Assembly: GCF_900188345.1 (NCBI RefSeq)
Contig: NZ_FZOD01000002.1
Span: 308,594-372,593 of the forward strand
DNA: 64,000 nucleotides
From: Streptosporangium subroseum
GTDB taxonomy: Bacteria; Actinomycetota; Actinomycetes; Streptosporangiales; Streptosporangiaceae
Reading direction: 5' to 3'
Shown here: piece by piece, positions 36,238 to 44,280 of the stretch
Numbering within the stretch: the stretch's first letter is position 1
Layout of the letters: each line of letters begins with the position of its first letter
Notes under the pieces: generated by a model
What the model saw: only the letters and a program-made list of their open reading frames with translations
The model's database searches: none
What the model was told of the DNA's origin: nothing
Position numbers and translations under genes: made by a program

Positions 36238-36325
36238 CCATCTGATTGCAGATTGTTTGACACCAGATGGATTCTACCCGTACGGTCACAAACAATCTGC
36301 GCACAGATTGTTTGTTCTCAGATGG
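36238..36325. promoter_or_regulatory. Operator array between MarR and nitroreductase genes
   Basis: ACAAACAATCTG (36288-36299) and CAGATTGTTTGT (36304-36315) form a perfect 12-bp inverted repeat with a 4-base centre. An extra half-site CAGATTGTTTG is at 36249, and CCATCTG/CAGATGG arms are at 36238-36270 with another CAGATGG at 36319. AT-rich, in the divergent gap; presumably the MarR binding region. Confidence 0.75.
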
Positions 36326-36486
36326 AAGCTCGGGTGGGGGCGGCTTCTCGCCGCCCGGCGCCGCCATCGCCCGTCTCGGCGTCCACCTCGGGGTCCACCT
36401 GGGAGTCCACTGCCCGCTACGGGCACCGGCCCGCCCATGACCGAGCCGGTGGCTGACGGACCACACGATTCGAAAGGAAAAAACTC

Positions 36487-37134
36487 ATGACCCTGGACCT
36501 GACCCCCGACGAGCTGCTGTCCACCACCCGCGCGGTCCGCAAACGCCTCGACCTCACCCGCCCGGTGCCCCGAAGCCTGATCGAGGAATGCGTGGACCTG
36601 GCCACCCAGGCCCCCACCGGACGCAACCGGCAACGCTGGCACTTCCTGGTCGTCACCGAGGAGTCGCGGCGCAGGGCCGTGGCCGACATCTTCCGCCGCG
36701 CGGTCGCGACCGGCGGTGGCGCGCCGGTGAACGAACACGACCTGCGCCGCATGTACGCCCACCCGGGCTCCATGGAGCGCATCGCCGACGGCTTCCAGCA
36801 CCTGTACGACAACATCCACCGGGTCCCGGCCTTTGTCATTCCCGCGGTCGAGGGCCGGACCGACCGGGCTTCGGTGCTGGATCAGTCCATGACCTGGGGG
36901 TCGATCCTGCCGGCGGTGTGGAGCTTCATGCTCGCGGCGCGGGCCCGTGGCCTCGGCACCGTCTGGACGACCGCGCAGGGTCCGCTGGAACGCGAACTGG
37001 CCCAGGTGCTCGGCGTTCCGTACGACGAGATCATGCTGGCCGCCTTCATCCCCCTCGCCTTCACCATCGGCACCGACTTCCGCCCCGCCCGGCGCATCCC
37101 CCACGAGGAGGTCCTGCACTGGGACCACTGGTAG
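36487..37134 (+). CDS. Nitroreductase-family flavoprotein
   Basis: A 215-residue FMN-dependent oxidoreductase. RAVRKRLDLTRPVPRSLIEECVDLATQAPTGRNRQRWHF is the family's N-terminal flavin-binding region, with LAARARGLGTVWTT downstream. GAAAGGAAAAAA precedes the ATG. It reduces nitro compounds, quinones or a specific metabolite with NAD(P)H; the substrate is unknown. Divergent from the MarR gene with a strong operator. It ends before a large stem-loop that also terminates the convergent neighbour. Confidence 0.88.
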   Translation: MTLDLTPDELLSTTRAVRKRLDLTRPVPRSLIEECVDLATQAPTGRNRQRWHFLVVTEESRRRAVADIFRRAVATGGGAPVNEHDLRRMYAHPGSMERIADGFQHLYDNIHRVPAFVIPAVEGRTDRASVLDQSMTWGSILPAVWSFMLAARARGLGTVWTTAQGPLERELAQVLGVPYDEIMLAAFIPLAFTIGTDFRPARRIPHEEVLHWDHW

Positions 37135-37180
37135 GGGGACAGGCCGTATGCGGGCACAGGCCGGCTCGACGAGGAAAAAA

Positions 37181-37232
37181 CGGACCGGCCCGCCAGAGGG
37201 GCAAGCCCCTGGGGGTCGAGCGGGCCGGTCCG
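37181..37232 (-). terminator. Intrinsic terminator between convergent genes
   Basis: A 13-bp perfect outer stem CGGACCGGCCCGC / GCGGGCCGGTCCG with an inner AGGGGC/GCCCCT hairpin. Read on the minus strand it is followed by TTTTTT, an ideal terminator for the SHMT-like gene; it probably also stops the nitroreductase transcript. Confidence 0.9.
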
Positions 37233-37235
37233 GGA

Positions 37236-37643
37236 TCAGGGGATGGAACGGCGCAGGGCCACCGAGTCCTGCAGTACTTTGATCGGGTTCTGGCCGTCGA
37301 TCAGCAGGCGGCGCGTCAGGACCGCGACCTGGAGCGGGGCGAGCACCTCCAGCACGTCCAGCTCGTCCAGGCCCGTCTGGACCTTGTCCCCGGGCCACCC
37401 CATCGACGGGCGGCTGCCCAGGGAGGACTCGTGGGCCGCGCGGGCTCGCGGGCTCATGGTGTTGGTGCCCGCGTAAAGAACGATGCCGTCCTCGTCCAGA
37501 CGGCCCCGGTGCTCCGCCAGCACCGCGTCGATCAGCCGGGTGACCTCGTCGAGGCCCAGGCCGGCCAGTTCGGACTCCAGTTCGGACAGACGCCGCTGCG
37601 CCCGGGGCGGTGCCCAAGGTGCGACGCGGCTTCGCTCCTCCAC
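37236..37643 (-). pseudogene. Serine hydroxymethyltransferase-like gene with internal deletion
   Basis: Encodes 135 residues. LYAGTNTMSPRARAAHESSLGSRPSMGWPGDK followed by QTGLDELDVLEVLA is the N-terminal ~90 residues of an SHMT-like PLP enzyme. It then passes directly into VLTRRLLIDGQNPIKVLQDSVALRR, which resembles the family's extreme C-terminus. A normal member is over 400 residues, so the PLP lysine and most of the active site are missing although the frame is open. GTG 37643 has GAGG 7 nt upstream. A clean terminator follows, so transcription may persist. Confidence 0.6.
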
Positions 37644-37723
37644 GGCGGTTCCTCTCACGGGGTGATGGGTGTGACGGTATGGCCCACGCCGGGAGGAGTC
37701 ATCGTTCGGCCGGTGGAGATCCT

Positions 37724-37739
37724 TCCTACATCTGTAGGA
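37724..37739. promoter_or_regulatory. 16-bp palindrome just upstream of PucR-type gene
   Basis: TCCTACA-TC-TGTAGGA is a perfect inverted repeat ending 4 bases before the regulator's ATG, in the divergent gap with the SHMT-like gene. It overlaps the likely ribosome site (TAGGA), so binding would block translation or transcription of the regulator. Confidence 0.6.
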
Positions 37740-37743
37740 TCGG

Positions 37744-38796
37744 ATGGTGATCGCGGATGACGTTCAGGACCTTCTCGAATCACTGGCCGTGGCCGTCGGC
37801 AGGGGCATGTCCGTGGACGACCTCGAGGGCCGGGTCGTCGCGCACAGCGCCCACCACGGCGAGGTCGACCCGGTCCGGGCCCACGCCATCCTGTCACGGT
37901 CGGTTCCGGCCGAGGTCGAGGCCTGGCAGGAGGCCCACGGGGTCACGAAGACCTGCGAGCCGGTCCGGATCCCGGACAATCCGGAGCTGGGCATGGCGTC
38001 CCGGCTCTGCGTGCCGCTGCTTCACCAGGACAGGCGCGTCGGCTACCTCTGGATCATCGAGGGCACGGGCCCGCTGAGCGCGGAGGAGCAGTCCAGGGCC
38101 ATCCATGACGCCGCCGCGATCGCGGCCCTGCTCGACGACGGCGGGAGCTCTCACACCCTGCGCCGCCTGCTCACCGGAGAGATCGCCGTACGGCGGGCGG
38201 CCGGCGTGCTCGGCGAGGGACCGCTGCGCGTCCTGGCCCTGCGGAGGGACCCGGCCAACCTGCGCGAGGCGGTCGGCGTGGAGCTCGCACGCCTGCGCCG
38301 CCCTCCGGCCTTCACGATCCTGGACCGGCACGCCGTACTGCTGCTGAACCAGCGCGAGGACGCGCAGGCGCTGGGAGAGCGACTGGCCGCCGGCACCCGG
38401 GGGAAAGTCGGGATCAGCGCGATCCATCCGGAGCTCGAATCAGCGGTGGAGGCGTACAGGGAGGCGGTCGCCGCGGCCAGGGCGGCGGCGGCCGAACCGG
38501 GGCTCGGGCCGGTCGCCCGCTGGCCGGAGCTGGGTGTCTACCGGCTGATCGCCGAGCCCACCGCCACCCCGATCGCCGGGCTGCGCGAGCATCCGGCGCT
38601 CATGCTGACGCTGGAGAGTTATCTGGACAGCGGGGGAGACGCGCAGGAGACCGCCCGCCTGCTCCACCTGCACCGCACCAGCCTCTACTACCGCCTGGCA
38701 AGGATCGAGGAGCTCACCGGGCGGAGCCTGAAGAACGGGACGCATCGGTTAGAACTCCATCTCGCGCTGAAGCTGATTCGCTGGAATACGGTGTAA
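37744..38796 (+). CDS. PucR-family regulator with GAF-like N-terminus
   Basis: A 350-residue protein. The N-terminal ~130 residues (VDDLEGRVVAHSAH, then SRLCVPLLHQDRRVGYLWII) look like a GAF sensory domain. The C-terminal ~60 residues hold the PucR helix-turn-helix (DAQETARLLHLHRTSLYYRLARIEELTG). It is divergent from the truncated SHMT-like gene, with a palindrome between them; it probably once controlled that gene, and may now be mainly autoregulatory. Confidence 0.88.
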   Translation: MVIADDVQDLLESLAVAVGRGMSVDDLEGRVVAHSAHHGEVDPVRAHAILSRSVPAEVEAWQEAHGVTKTCEPVRIPDNPELGMASRLCVPLLHQDRRVGYLWIIEGTGPLSAEEQSRAIHDAAAIAALLDDGGSSHTLRRLLTGEIAVRRAAGVLGEGPLRVLALRRDPANLREAVGVELARLRRPPAFTILDRHAVLLLNQREDAQALGERLAAGTRGKVGISAIHPELESAVEAYREAVAAARAAAAEPGLGPVARWPELGVYRLIAEPTATPIAGLREHPALMLTLESYLDSGGDAQETARLLHLHRTSLYYRLARIEELTGRSLKNGTHRLELHLALKLIRWNTV

Positions 38797-38824
38797 CGGC
38801 AAATAATTCGGGCACAGCTCTGCG

Positions 38825-38983
38825 GTGCTGGAGTTGATCGGCGGAATCATCAGCGTCATGGTCGTGCTCGTGATAGCCGCACTCGCGTTACTCGTCGTCT
38901 CAGCAGTGGTCCTGGTCACACTGGCGGTGTTGGCCCTGACGACCTCACGGGAGCAGGATGGAAGGACGACTTCCCGGAGGTAG
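38825..38983 (+). CDS. Small membrane protein (52 residues), tentative
   Basis: GTG 38825 opens MLELIGGIISVMVVLVIAAL, then ALLVVSAVVLVTLAVLALTT and a polar tail (SREQDGRTTSRR). The first 40 residues are almost entirely hydrophobic, fitting one long or two short helices. No good ribosome site. It ends 3 bases before the WS/DGAT start, whose GGAGG ribosome site lies inside its last codons, so the two would be coupled. Confidence 0.45.
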   Translation: MLELIGGIISVMVVLVIAALALLVVSAVVLVTLAVLALTTSREQDGRTTSRR

Positions 38984-38986
38984 ACG

Positions 38987-40423
38987 GTGCGGCAGCTCAG
39001 CGCGGTGGACACGCAGTTTTTGAACTTCGAGACCTCGACGAATGTCGCGAACATCGCGGGGCTGGCGATCCTGTCCGGCGGACTGACCCGCGGGGATCTG
39101 GTCTCACTGCTGGCCCGGCGGCTCCACCTGGCCGCGCCGTTCCGCCGGAGGCTGGCCTTCGTGCCGTTCGGCCTGGACCATCCGTACTGGACCGAAGAGA
39201 CCAGGATCGACCTCGACTACCACGTACGCGAGGTCGCGCTGCCCGCGCCGGGCGACGACGAGCAGCTGGGCGAGCAGGTGGCCAGGCTGCACGCCCGCCG
39301 CCTGGACCGTCGCCGCCCGCTCTGGGAGATGTATCTGATCCACGGCCTCGCCGGTGACCGGACGGCCCTCTACATGAAGGTCCATCACGCCGCCGTCGAC
39401 GGGGTCACCGGCGCCGACGTGCTCGCCTCCCTGCTGGACACCTCCGCCGAGCCCGCCGAGATCGAGATGGCGCCTCCGAGCGAACCCGAGGAGAAGGTCG
39501 AACCTCGGGAGATGGTCGCCAGGGGGGTGGCCAAGGCCATCGTCAACCCGGCGAACACGGTGAGGTTCCTGATCAACGCCGTTCCGTACCTGGACGAGAT
39601 CCCGCTGATCTCCCAGGTGCCCGGAGCGGGGCTGGTCTCGCGGATCACCCGGGATCTGGTCAACCGCCTGTACGGTGGCGACCCGGTGCCCGCCCTTCCC
39701 CGCCTGACCGTGCCTCGCACGCCCTTCAGCGGCAGGATCACCGCCCACCGCCGGTTCGCCTTCACCACGTTGCCGCTGAAGGACGTCAAACAGGTCAAGA
39801 ACGCCTTCGGCGTCACGGTGAACGACGTGGTGATGACCCTGTGCGCGGGGGCGCTACGGCAGTGGCTGCTCAAGCACGACGCGCTGCCCGAGCAGCCGCT
39901 CGTCGCCGGGGTGCCTTTCTCCCTCAGGGTTCCCGGCGACCACAGCGTGGGCAACCAGGTCACCATCATGATCACTACTCTGGCCACGCAGGTCGCCGAT
40001 CCGGTGGAGCGGCTGATGGCCGTACGGGACGCGATGGAACTGATCAAGGACCGTTCGTCGCTCGCCCCGGCGCGCTGGCTCCAGGAGCTCAGCGACATGA
40101 TGCCCTCGGCCCTGACCGGGATGGCCGCCCGCGCGGCCTTCAACCTCTTCGCCGGGAGTGCGGGACCGATCAACGTTGTGATCTCCAACGTCCCCGGCCC
40201 GCAGATCCCGCTCTACGTGAGTGGCGCCAGACTGCTCTCCTATCACCCCGTCTCGGTGGTCACCGACGCCAGCGGCGGCCTCAACATCACGGTCTTCTCC
40301 TACGACGGCTCACTGGACGTCGGCGTGGTCGCCTGCCGGGAGATGGTTCCCGACGTATGGACGGTCACCGACTACCTCAGGGACGCGCTGTCCGAGCTCG
40401 TGTTCCTCGCTGAGCAGCAGTGA
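38987..40423 (+). CDS. Wax ester synthase/diacylglycerol acyltransferase (WS/DGAT)
   Basis: A 478-residue bifunctional acyltransferase making wax esters or triacylglycerol from acyl-CoA; actinomycetes use these for storage lipid. The catalytic HHAAVDG (His133, His134, Asp138) is present, as are PLWEMYLIHGL, the NDVVMTLCAGALRQWL segment and NVVISNVPGPQIPLY near the C-terminus. GTG start with GGAGG 6 nt upstream. Its last 114 bases overlap, on the opposite strand, the 3' end of an RsbW-like gene. Confidence 0.95.
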   Translation: MRQLSAVDTQFLNFETSTNVANIAGLAILSGGLTRGDLVSLLARRLHLAAPFRRRLAFVPFGLDHPYWTEETRIDLDYHVREVALPAPGDDEQLGEQVARLHARRLDRRRPLWEMYLIHGLAGDRTALYMKVHHAAVDGVTGADVLASLLDTSAEPAEIEMAPPSEPEEKVEPREMVARGVAKAIVNPANTVRFLINAVPYLDEIPLISQVPGAGLVSRITRDLVNRLYGGDPVPALPRLTVPRTPFSGRITAHRRFAFTTLPLKDVKQVKNAFGVTVNDVVMTLCAGALRQWLLKHDALPEQPLVAGVPFSLRVPGDHSVGNQVTIMITTLATQVADPVERLMAVRDAMELIKDRSSLAPARWLQELSDMMPSALTGMAARAAFNLFAGSAGPINVVISNVPGPQIPLYVSGARLLSYHPVSVVTDASGGLNITVFSYDGSLDVGVVACREMVPDVWTVTDYLRDALSELVFLAEQQ

Positions 40424-40840
40424 CAGGCCGGGGGCGTCCTCGACGAAGCGCAGGGCCTTCTCCAGGCAGACGATCGAGCCGCGCTCGTGTCTGTTCACGA
40501 ACCGGATGTCGTCGGCCAGGGCCTGCATGATGAGCAGGCCGCGCCCGTGTTCGGACGTGGCGGAGGGCGAGGAGGGCACTCCTGAGAAGTCGAAGCCGTT
40601 CCCCGCGTCCACCACCTTGATCACGCAACGGTCACGGCAGAGCTCGGTGCTCACCATGTAGTCGTCACTGGGGGTGGCGTGCTGGATGACGTTGGAACAC
40701 GCCTCCGAGAGCATGAGCTGGATGTCCTCCCGGATCTGTGGCACCACACCAAGGGCACCGAGCGAGGCGTCCAGCAGTTGTCTGATGACAGGAACACTCG
40801 CGGCGTCACGCGGTAGACGTAACGCGATCGTGGCCTCCAC
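40310..40840 (-). CDS. RsbW-like ATP-binding (GHKL) regulatory kinase
   Basis: A 176-residue protein. A GHKL ATPase fold is shown by EDIQLMLSEACSNVIQHA (N box), VVDAGNGFDF (G1) and SEHGRGLLIMQALADDI (G2). Such proteins act as anti-sigma factors or serine kinases of anti-sigma antagonists. AAGGAGG precedes the GTG. The catalytic fold ends near residue 135; the last ~38 residues are encoded antisense to the WS/DGAT 3' end and look like a fortuitous extension. No sigma factor gene is nearby. Confidence 0.9.
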   Translation of the reverse strand: MEATIALRLPRDAASVPVIRQLLDASLGALGVVPQIREDIQLMLSEACSNVIQHATPSDDYMVSTELCRDRCVIKVVDAGNGFDFSGVPSSPSATSEHGRGLLIMQALADDIRFVNRHERGSIVCLEKALRFVEDAPGLSLLLSEEHELGQRVPEVVGDRPYVGNHLPAGDHADVQ

Positions 40841-40980
40841 GGTCTCCTCCTTCGCAGCTGACGACTAAGCCTTGCCCCGCCTTGGTCGTCCTAATCGAAG
40901 AGAGATGCTCGTGCCCGCACGAGGGGCCACGGAGGCCCCTGGGACTGGGGGGAATCCAGAGATTCAGAAATCTCCGGGTC

Positions 40981-41011
40981 CCGGCGTCTCCGGGACACCC
41001 GGAGACGCCGG
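40981..41011 (-). terminator. Perfect 14-bp hairpin downstream of PfpI gene
   Basis: CCGGCGTCTCCGGG and CCCGGAGACGCCGG pair perfectly around ACA. It lies 33 bases past the stop of the minus-strand PfpI gene. Confidence 0.7.
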
Positions 41012-41043
41012 GGACTCCTGACGGGAGATCCCGGGGGCGGCCC

Positions 41044-41589
41044 TCAGCCGGAGAAGGCGTCGCCGAAGGCCTGGTTGAAGGCCTTGAGATCGTCGGGCAT
41101 ACGGCTCGTGATCAGGGTGTTCGGGCCGGAGGTGCAGATCATGACCTCCCTGTCCTCCCAGGTCGCGCCCGCGTTGCGCAGGTCGGTCTGGAGGCTCGGC
41201 CAGGAGGTGACCGTCCGGCCGTTCACCACGTCGGCCTCGATCAGGGTCCAGGGCGCGTGGCAGATGGCCGCGACGGGCTTGCCCGCGTCGAAGAAGCCCT
41301 TCGCGAACCGGACGGCGCCCGGCACGGTTCGCAGTATGTCGGGGTTGGCGACACCGCCGGGCAGTACCAGTCCGTCGAAGTCGGCCGCCGACACCTCGTC
41401 GACCGTCGCGTCCACCGCGAACCGGTCGGCCTTGTCGAGATGGTTGAACGCCTGGATCTGCCCCGGCCGGGTGGAGACCAGCTTCGGCGTGCCTCCGGCC
41501 TGCTTGACGGCCTTCCACGGCTCGGTGAGTTCGATCTGCTCGACGCCCTCAGGTGCCACGAGGAACGCGATCGTCTTGTCGTTGAGCAT
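41044..41589 (-). CDS. DJ-1/PfpI family protein (YhbO-like)
   Basis: A 181-residue protein with the DJ-1/PfpI fold: FDGLVLPGGVANPDILR, the nucleophile elbow AAICHAPWTLIEA (reactive Cys), and TVTSWPSLQTDLRNAGATW. This is the YhbO/PfpI branch, proposed as stress proteins, glyoxalases or deglycases; which applies is unknown. AAAGGGGAAACCC precedes the ATG. It stands alone, with a terminator downstream. Confidence 0.9.
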   Translation of the reverse strand: MLNDKTIAFLVAPEGVEQIELTEPWKAVKQAGGTPKLVSTRPGQIQAFNHLDKADRFAVDATVDEVSAADFDGLVLPGGVANPDILRTVPGAVRFAKGFFDAGKPVAAICHAPWTLIEADVVNGRTVTSWPSLQTDLRNAGATWEDREVMICTSGPNTLITSRMPDDLKAFNQAFGDAFSG

Positions 41590-41672
41590 GGGTTTCCCCT
41601 TTGGCGTGTTGGTTACGTCCTTCAGGGGCGGGTCATGCCCGGCGAGTAGGGATCTATGCGATAGGCATTGAT

Positions 41673-41939
41673 TCAGGGACGAACTTTGCGACGGCGCAGA
41701 CCTGCCGCGGTGAGCCGGGTGACAAGCTCACGCGATGACACGGCCTGTGCGCCCAGCGCGACGGCCCGTTCGTAGACCGTCTCGGGAACGTCGTAGTGGT
41801 CGCGGTCGAACGCCCGGAACGGCACGCCCAGGAGCGAGGCGAAGGCGTGCAGTTCCTCGGTCGAGCTGTCGCTGACCAGGTGTGACCAGAACAGGTCGCG
41901 CGGACCCGGCCAGTTCGGCGGGTCGATGAGAACGCTCAC
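41673..41939 (-). CDS. DUF4031 family protein
   Basis: An 88-residue protein: MSVLIDPPNWPGPRDLFWSH, then LHAFASLLGVPFRAFDRDHYDVPE and a basic end (GLRRRKVRP). This is the DUF4031 pattern (LIDPPxW...HLVSD..ELHAFA...RxFDxDHYD). GTG start overlaps the TetR stop by 4 bases, so it is cotranscribed with that regulator. Function unknown. Confidence 0.9.
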   Translation of the reverse strand: MSVLIDPPNWPGPRDLFWSHLVSDSSTEELHAFASLLGVPFRAFDRDHYDVPETVYERAVALGAQAVSSRELVTRLTAAGLRRRKVRP

Positions 41940-42487
41940 CGCCGGATGAGCTCGAGTGCGACCTCCAGGGCGGCCGCCTGGCGTTCGTCGTCGGGAAGTT
42001 TGTCGTCCTTGAGGATGAACCAGGCCGCGTGCATGGAGAACAGGGCCATCGAGTTCTTCAGCCGGGTGGCGGCCGAGTCGTTCGGGTCGACGAGGAAGGT
42101 GATCAGCTCCAGCATCCGGTCGCGGGTCTTCTCCATCACGGGGTGGTGCTTGAGCGCCGTCTGGTTGCGCTCGGAGAATCGCATGACCTCGTGGTGGCGT
42201 CCCCGGTGCAGGTCCTCGGAGTAGCGGCGGATCAGCTCGCGCCGGGCCTCGTCGGTGCGCGGCTGGGTCTCGGCCCAGGCGATCAGCTCCTGCACCGCCT
42301 GCAGCCGGTCCTCGGCCAGGCTGGTGACGATGTCGTCTTTTGTTCTGAAGTGGTAGTAGAGGGCTGCCTTGGTCACTCCGAGAGCCTCCGCGATCTCCCG
42401 GAGCGAGGTCGCCTCGTATCCCTGCTCGATGAAGAGCTTCAGGGCGATCTCCTGGATGCGGGTCCGGGTGTCCGGGTGTTCCCTCAT
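41936..42487 (-). CDS. TetR-family regulator of an MFS efflux pump
   Basis: A 183-residue repressor. The helix-turn-helix is at residues ~10-55 (LFIEQGYEATSLREIAEALGVTKAALYYHF), then a helical ligand domain. AGAGGGGATC precedes the ATG. It is divergent from a DHA2-type MFS gene with a promoter and inverted repeat in the 125-base gap, the standard drug-responsive pair. The DUF4031 gene is coupled behind it. Confidence 0.92.
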   Translation of the reverse strand: MREHPDTRTRIQEIALKLFIEQGYEATSLREIAEALGVTKAALYYHFRTKDDIVTSLAEDRLQAVQELIAWAETQPRTDEARRELIRRYSEDLHRGRHHEVMRFSERNQTALKHHPVMEKTRDRMLELITFLVDPNDSAATRLKNSMALFSMHAAWFILKDDKLPDDERQAAALEVALELIRR

Positions 42488-42513
42488 GATCCCCTCTGGT
42501 GGATTAAATCGGC

Positions 42514-42568
42514 TTGACGACCGGCAAGTAGCGGCTTACATTTCCATCGTATCCGACGCTAGCCGGTC
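42514..42568 (+). promoter_or_regulatory. Promoter and inverted-repeat operator of the MFS gene
   Basis: TTGACG (42514-42519), 17 bases, then TACATT (42537-42542) is a good vegetative-type promoter toward the MFS gene. GACCGGC (42519-42525) and GCCGGTC (42562-42568) flank it as an inverted repeat, suggesting TetR blocks it. Confidence 0.6.
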
Positions 42569-42612
42569 GGCAGGTAAGCCAGAGATCCTTTTTACCCTAA
42601 GAGGAGGCTGAT

Positions 42613-44190
42613 GTGACGGAAACCGCACCGGCGCCGGGGCGGCGACGTGAGGTCATGGTAGTGCTGCCGGGCCTGATGCTCGCGATAGCGCTGGCCATGC
42701 TCGACAACATGATCGTCGGTACGGCGATGCCCCGCATCCTCGGGGAGCTCGGCGGCCTGGCCCATCTGTCCTGGGTGGTCACCGCCTACGTGCTCGGCAC
42801 CACCGTCTCAACCCCCATCTGGGGAAAGATCGGCGACCTCTACGGCAGGAAGAACATCTTCCTCGCCTCCATCGTGCTCTTCATGATCGGCTCGGTGCTC
42901 TGCGGCATGGCAGGCTCCGCCATGCTGGGCGGTCCCGCCGACGGCATGGCCCAGCTCATCGCCTTCCGTGCGATCCAGGGCCTCGGCGCCGGCGGCCTGT
43001 TGGTCAACGCCATGGCGATCATCGGTGACCTCGTCCCGCCCCGCGAGCGGGGTCAGTACCAGGGCCTGATGGCCGCGGTGATGTCGCTGGCGATGATCGC
43101 CGGTCCGCTCGTCGGCGGGTTCATCACCGACCACCTCGACTGGCGCTGGGCCTTCTACGTGAACCTGCCCATCGGGTTCGTCGCCCTGGCGCTGCTGGCG
43201 GTCAAGCTGAAGCTGCCCAAGTATCGCACCGAGCACCGCATCGACTGGCTCGGCGCCGTCCTGCTCTCGATCGGCATCACCGCGGTGGTCCTGATCACCA
43301 CCTGGGGCGGCAACGACTACGGCTGGACCTCGCCGCAGATCCTCGGCCTCGCGGCACTCGCCGTGGTCGCGCTGGCGCTGTTCGTCCCGGTCGAGCGCCG
43401 CGCCGCCGAACCGATCATGCCGCTCAACGTGTTCCGCAACCGCAACTTCACGCTGATCTCGCTCGTCGGCTTCCTGCTCGGCTTCGCGATGTTCGGTGCG
43501 ATCAACTTCCTGCCGCTGTTCCAGCAGACGGTCCAGGGAGCCTCGGCCACCAACTCCGGCCTGCTGCTGCTGCCGATGATGGGCGCGGCCATGGTCGTCT
43601 CGCTCTTTGTCGGCCAGGCCATCACCAGGACCGGAAAGTACAAGATCTACCCGGTCATCGGCGGCGTGATCATGGCGCTCGCCATGTGGCTGCTCTCCAT
43701 GATGGACGTCAACACGCCCTCGTGGCAGACCGGCGTGTTCATCGCGGTGCTCGGCCTCGGCATGGGCTTCCTGATGCAGACCACGATGCTGATCGCACAG
43801 AACAGCGTCGAGCAGAGGGACCTGGGCGTCGCCAGCAGCGCGTCCACCTTCTTCCGCTCCATCGGCGGCTCGTTCGGCGTCTCGCTGTTCGGTGCGGTCT
43901 TCAACAACCACCTCACCTCCAGCCTGACGGACAAGCTGGGCCCCGCCCTGGGAGACAGGCTCGCCACCGGCGGCGGCCAGTTCAACCCCGCGGCCATGGA
44001 GCGACTGCCCCCGAACGTGCGGCTCGGTTTCCTGGAGTCGCTGGCCTCGTCCATCTCCAGCGTGTTCTGGTGGGCCATCCTGTTCGCCGTCCTGGTTCCG
44101 CTCATCGCGGCCTTCATCCAGGAGATCCCGCTGCGCGGAGGCTTCGACAAGAACGAGGAGACGGAGACCCCCGTTCCGATCCTCGAATGA
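42613..44190 (+). CDS. DHA2-type MFS drug-efflux transporter (14 TM)
   Basis: A 525-residue proton-coupled efflux protein. LDNMIVGTAMPRI in the first helix is the DHA2 motif D1, GKIGDLYGRK is MFS motif A, and GPLVGGFI is motif C. About 14 hydrophobic helices run to residue ~495. AAGAGGAGG precedes the GTG start. A divergent TetR with a shared operator implies induction by exported compounds. Substrate range unknown. Confidence 0.95.
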   Translation: MTETAPAPGRRREVMVVLPGLMLAIALAMLDNMIVGTAMPRILGELGGLAHLSWVVTAYVLGTTVSTPIWGKIGDLYGRKNIFLASIVLFMIGSVLCGMAGSAMLGGPADGMAQLIAFRAIQGLGAGGLLVNAMAIIGDLVPPRERGQYQGLMAAVMSLAMIAGPLVGGFITDHLDWRWAFYVNLPIGFVALALLAVKLKLPKYRTEHRIDWLGAVLLSIGITAVVLITTWGGNDYGWTSPQILGLAALAVVALALFVPVERRAAEPIMPLNVFRNRNFTLISLVGFLLGFAMFGAINFLPLFQQTVQGASATNSGLLLLPMMGAAMVVSLFVGQAITRTGKYKIYPVIGGVIMALAMWLLSMMDVNTPSWQTGVFIAVLGLGMGFLMQTTMLIAQNSVEQRDLGVASSASTFFRSIGGSFGVSLFGAVFNNHLTSSLTDKLGPALGDRLATGGGQFNPAAMERLPPNVRLGFLESLASSISSVFWWAILFAVLVPLIAAFIQEIPLRGGFDKNEETETPVPILE

Positions 44191-44280
44191 CATCGCGTCG
44201 CGTCTCGCCTCGGAGAGATCGCCTCCGGCGCCAAGTCGCACCTCAGCGAGATGCAAGTGGCGCGCGGCACCATGGGACCC

